A DNA stretch of 64,000 nt, taken from Planctomycetota bacterium (GTDB taxonomy: Bacteria > Planctomycetota > UBA8742 > UBA2392). The stretch is from positions 1,550,001-1,614,000 of the forward strand of contig JADJRK010000001.1 in NCBI GenBank assembly GCA_016712285.1, given 5' to 3'. The notes under the pieces were generated by a model that saw only the letters and a program-made list of their open reading frames with translations, made no database searches and was not told the origin of the DNA. Shown piece by piece: positions 61,707-64,000 of this stretch. The translations under genes and the position numbers were made by a program. The first letter of the stretch is position 1. The number at the start of each line of letters is the position of its first letter.

Positions 61707-61816
61707 ACCACAAAAACACGAAAGCACGAAAGGCTTGATTCGCGCAAAGACCGCCGAGACTCCGGCGAAGCATTTCTGCGCGAATCAAGCCTTTCGTGCC
61801 TTTGTGTTTTCGTGGT
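61707..61816. repeat. Long inverted repeat of CACGAAA heptads between convergent genes
   Basis: Arms of 40 bases at 61707-61746 and 61777-61816 match at 37 positions, including 23 consecutive inner positions. The spacer is 30 bases. The outer half carries CACGAAA-type heptads (C-A-C-A-A-A-A, A-C-A-C-G-A-A-A, G-C-A-C-G-A-A-A). It may act as a terminator for both convergent genes and is far larger than any other terminator in the window. Confidence 0.8.
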
Positions 61817-61865
61817 TTTCTTCGCTTTGCATTCAATTCTGGACCATGACTTTCAAGGCGTTGCG

Positions 61866-62630
61866 CTAGCGCCGCCGACGTCTGCCGCGAAACGGTGCGC
61901 CAAGCGCATAGATCAAGCCACCAAGCAGCGCCGTGACCGCGACGATCGCAAACGGGTAGTGCAGCGAAATCAGCAGGTTGGCGATAAAACGAAACACCGG
62001 GCCGTCGCCGCGGGCCTGGATCAGCCGGTCCACAATCAGGTGCGCGATCAGCGCGATGCCGCAGAGAATCAAAATGCCGGCTGCGCCGTTCTTGAGGTCC
62101 TGACGGCTTGGCGCCATGGTCAGGGTGAAGCACATGGCGAAGTAGAGAAACACATACGTGCGCCAGTCCGTCCAGCTTGAAGCCTGCACGAACAGACCCA
62201 GGTCGTCCCACACCAGCCCCAGCAGATCAAGCAGAAAGCGCATCTGGTCAGGTTGCACGGCGTTCGTGCGCACGGTGTAGAAGTTAATCGGCGCGCGCAA
62301 CAGCCAGCCCAGCAGCAGCAGGCACGCCGTGCCGCCGGCCAGCGGCGCCAGCGCGATCACCATGTCGCCGATGTACTTGACCTTGGGCGGCCCGTGGCGG
62401 ACTTCGCCGCTGCCATCGGCGCGAAACAGCACCATGGAGTGCACCTTGGCGCCCATCAGCAGGCAGGCCAGCGCGTGGGATAGCTCATGTACCGCCACAC
62501 CCGGCGCGATCAGGTACGCAAGCACTCTCGCCGGCAAGGCGCGCACCCAAAGCGCGCGCAGGCCGTACGCCGCAAGGATGAACAGCGCGATGGCGACAAC
62601 AAGGTTCAGGAAGGCGGCAAGCGTTGGCAT
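61866..62630 (-). CDS. M50-like membrane metalloprotease
   Basis: 254 residues from ATG 62630; the upstream frame is basic and lacks support. The zinc-binding motif H-E-L-S-H lies near residue 48 at the start of a membrane helix (A-V-H-E-L-S-H-A-L-A-C-L-L-M-G-A), typical of site-2 protease-like families. The third ligand region is less clear. Five to six membrane helices follow. The end is R-G-R-R-R-R-R. Probably cleaves within the membrane or has lost activity; the target is unknown. It converges on the WYL genes across the inverted repeat. Confidence 0.72.
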   Translation of the reverse strand: MPTLAAFLNLVVAIALFILAAYGLRALWVRALPARVLAYLIAPGVAVHELSHALACLLMGAKVHSMVLFRADGSGEVRHGPPKVKYIGDMVIALAPLAGGTACLLLLGWLLRAPINFYTVRTNAVQPDQMRFLLDLLGLVWDDLGLFVQASSWTDWRTYVFLYFAMCFTLTMAPSRQDLKNGAAGILILCGIALIAHLIVDRLIQARGDGPVFRFIANLLISLHYPFAIVAVTALLGGLIYALGAPFRGRRRRR

Positions 62631-62726
62631 GGCGCAAGCATGTGCGCCGGAGCGCCGACACGCAACCGGAAACCGCGCCCGCGGAACCATGATTCCGCGC
62701 CGGCTGTATTGAACTCGCCAGGCAGG

Positions 62727-63506
62727 TCAGGACGGAAACAAGCCGCGGTATGTGCATGCGTCGAAGGGGCTGGTGGGCACTTGGCGCAGGTACTCTTGCC
62801 GTGCGGAGTGCGCTAGACGCTCGATGATTGCCGCCTGCGACGAAAATTCGCGCAAGGCCTGCAACTTGCGCGCGGTCGGCGTCTCTGTCGCCTCGATCAG
62901 GAAGTCGGGCGCAGCCGCCAGCGGCGCGTAGACTGCAAACGCGTAGAGCGAGGGTTGCACGTCTAGCGGCTTGCCCAGTTCGGACCAGATGTTGCCGCAG
63001 GCATGAAACAGTGACATGCGCGCGGCTTCGAAGGTCGCCCGATGGTCGGGGTGCCAGTCGGTTGCATCGGTGGTGACGATCCGTGTCGGCTGCTGCTCGC
63101 GCATCAGCGCCGTGAGCGCGCAATCCAGACCGACGGCCTTGCCTTCCTCCAGACTGCTACCGCTGTGGCGGCTTAGCGAACCGTCGGGAAAACCCAGGTG
63201 CGAAAGCGCATCAGGCGGCAAGCCGATGGATTGGTAAGCGCGGTCGGCTTCGGCCCGGCGGCGGGCGACAATGGTGTCGCGCTCGGCTGGGTCGGTGTAT
63301 CCCATCCGCCCGTCGGTGACAATCGCAACGGTGACAGCCGCTCCGCGGGCCAGCAGAGCCTGAATCCAGAGGCCGGCGCCGATCAGCACATCGTCATCAT
63401 GGGGCGACAAGAACAGCCAGTGCTCAGCCGCGGCCCACGGCGCAAACGCAGCCGCCAAATCGGCACACTCGCCGTCTCGCCGAAACACCCGGAGGGCCTG
63501 GTCCAT
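62727..63506 (-). CDS. PIG-L (LmbE) family deacetylase
   Basis: 259 residues. The metal motif S-P-H-D-D-D-V-L-I-G-A-G near residue 34 and the later D-W-H-P-D-H-R-A-T near 150 are the zinc-binding blocks of PIG-L deacetylases (MshB, BshB, GlcNAc-PI). They remove N-acetyl from sugar derivatives. The general family call is secure but the substrate is not. No signal peptide, so cytoplasmic. Confidence 0.88.
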   Translation of the reverse strand: MDQALRVFRRDGECADLAAAFAPWAAAEHWLFLSPHDDDVLIGAGLWIQALLARGAAVTVAIVTDGRMGYTDPAERDTIVARRRAEADRAYQSIGLPPDALSHLGFPDGSLSRHSGSSLEEGKAVGLDCALTALMREQQPTRIVTTDATDWHPDHRATFEAARMSLFHACGNIWSELGKPLDVQPSLYAFAVYAPLAAAPDFLIEATETPTARKLQALREFSSQAAIIERLAHSARQEYLRQVPTSPFDACTYRGLFPS

Positions 63507-63564
63507 GGGATCACAATAACACGCCGGCGCAGGACCGCATTGCAGTCCTGTCAGCGACGCGAGG

Positions 63565-64000
63565 TTATGGTTGGGGTTCGGGTTCGATTTCTTCGGCCAG
63601 GCGCACCTGGTTCTTGCCTTTGCGTTTGGCTACGTACAGGGCCTTGTCGGCATCCCTTAGCAACTGGTCTTCGTTGGTGGTGGATTTGCTGATGCACGCG
63701 GCGCCGATCGAGACAGTGATGCGCATGACCTGATCCGGTTTCTCGAGCAGCGGGATCTCCACTTCGTTGACCTTGCGCCGGATCTGGTCGGCTTTGCTCT
63801 TGGCGGCCTGCCCCACCGTTTCCGGCATGATCACGCAGATTTCCTCGCCGCCGTAGCGGCACACGGTGTCGAGGTCGCGAAAGCTGCCGGCGAGCATGTA
63901 GCCGATCATCTCAAGCACCTTGTCGCCCTGCTGGTGGCCCAGCGTGTCGTTGACTTTCTTGAAGTCGTCGATGTCCAGAATCATCAGCGACAGGTCGCGG
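63565..64000 (-). CDS. GGDEF diguanylate cyclase domain protein, C-terminal part
   Basis: The frame is open to the window edge, so the N-terminus is missing. The visible 145 residues start R-D-L-S-L-M-I-L-D-I-D-D-F-K-K-V-N-D, the normal substrate-binding block. The active-site loop is R-Y-G-G-E-E-I instead of G-G-(D/E)-E-F. An I-site R-x-x-D (R-D-L-D) lies 5 residues upstream. The V-S-I-G-A-A and A-D-K-A-L-Y-V-A-K-R-K-G-K-N blocks are complete. It would make cyclic di-GMP; activity with Ile in place of Phe is probable but unproven. Confidence 0.9.
   Translation of the reverse strand, partial: RDLSLMILDIDDFKKVNDTLGHQQGDKVLEMIGYMLAGSFRDLDTVCRYGGEEICVIMPETVGQAAKSKADQIRRKVNEVEIPLLEKPDQVMRITVSIGAACISKSTTNEDQLLRDADKALYVAKRKGKNQVRLAEEIEPEPQP

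Overview
The window reads as chromosomal DNA of a GC-rich bacterium, most likely a member of the Planctomycetota or a close relative. This is inferred from the gene order prs / rplY / rpsF / ssb / rpsR / rplI, a signal peptidase I with a very large insertion, zinc-ribbon membrane proteins, several prepilin-like proteins, a long low-complexity N-terminus on Rho, paired WYL regulators and hopanoid side-chain genes. TGA is a normal stop in almost every gene, so the code is standard.

Layout. 1-6575: end of prs, two exported proteins (one a C25 cysteine peptidase), then a ribosomal-protein/SSB operon closed by a terminator. 6601-6933: a tiny gene on the minus strand with its own promoter, Shine-Dalgarno and terminator, encoding a 26-residue Lys/Ala peptide. 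7038-14626: a lipoprotein and a System I cytochrome c maturation cluster (ccmE, an enlarged ccmF, ccmH, two membrane proteins, ccmA). 14809-18482: five overlapping pseudopilin genes (two GspG-like, then H-, I- and J-like); the K-like member lies apart at 55786-57300. 18625-26261: phosphoesterase, sugar dehydrogenase-like protein, signal peptidase I, a Bcp-type peroxiredoxin with TGA exactly at the peroxidatic cysteine, and two zinc-ribbon proteins. 26430-36438: acyl-CoA dehydrogenase, GNAT, dienelactone hydrolase, an ECF sigma/anti-sigma pair, hpnG- and hpnH-like genes, a TetR regulator and an esterase-PDZ protein.

36597-38920 is the clearest accessory region. A coiled-coil PD-(D/E)XK nuclease gene, richer in A/T than its neighbours, is bracketed by REP-like palindromes in opposite orientations. 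It is followed by a REP-associated tyrosine transposase (RAYT) gene bracketed by more of them. 39001-64000 returns to ordinary content: DUF3052 protein, RNase P RNA, a NrtR-like NUDIX regulator with a dyad operator, twin membrane proteins with BRCT-like tails, polA without intact proofreading residues, a lipoprotein whose 5' end is built from repeats, coaE, rho, tRNA-Val(CAC), a response regulator, a RimK-like ligase fused to a TrkA-C-like domain, DODA dioxygenase, gspK, a PDZ protein, DedA, a PafB/PafC-like pair, an M50-like protease, a PIG-L deacetylase and the C-terminal part of a GGDEF protein.

The observation I rate highest is the predicted selenocysteine peroxiredoxin at 23165-23632. 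It has a candidate SECIS hairpin 24 nt after the TGA, and conventional ORF calling would truncate it. No gap longer than 300 bases is left unexplained; the largest non-coding stretches hold rnpB, REP units or terminators.
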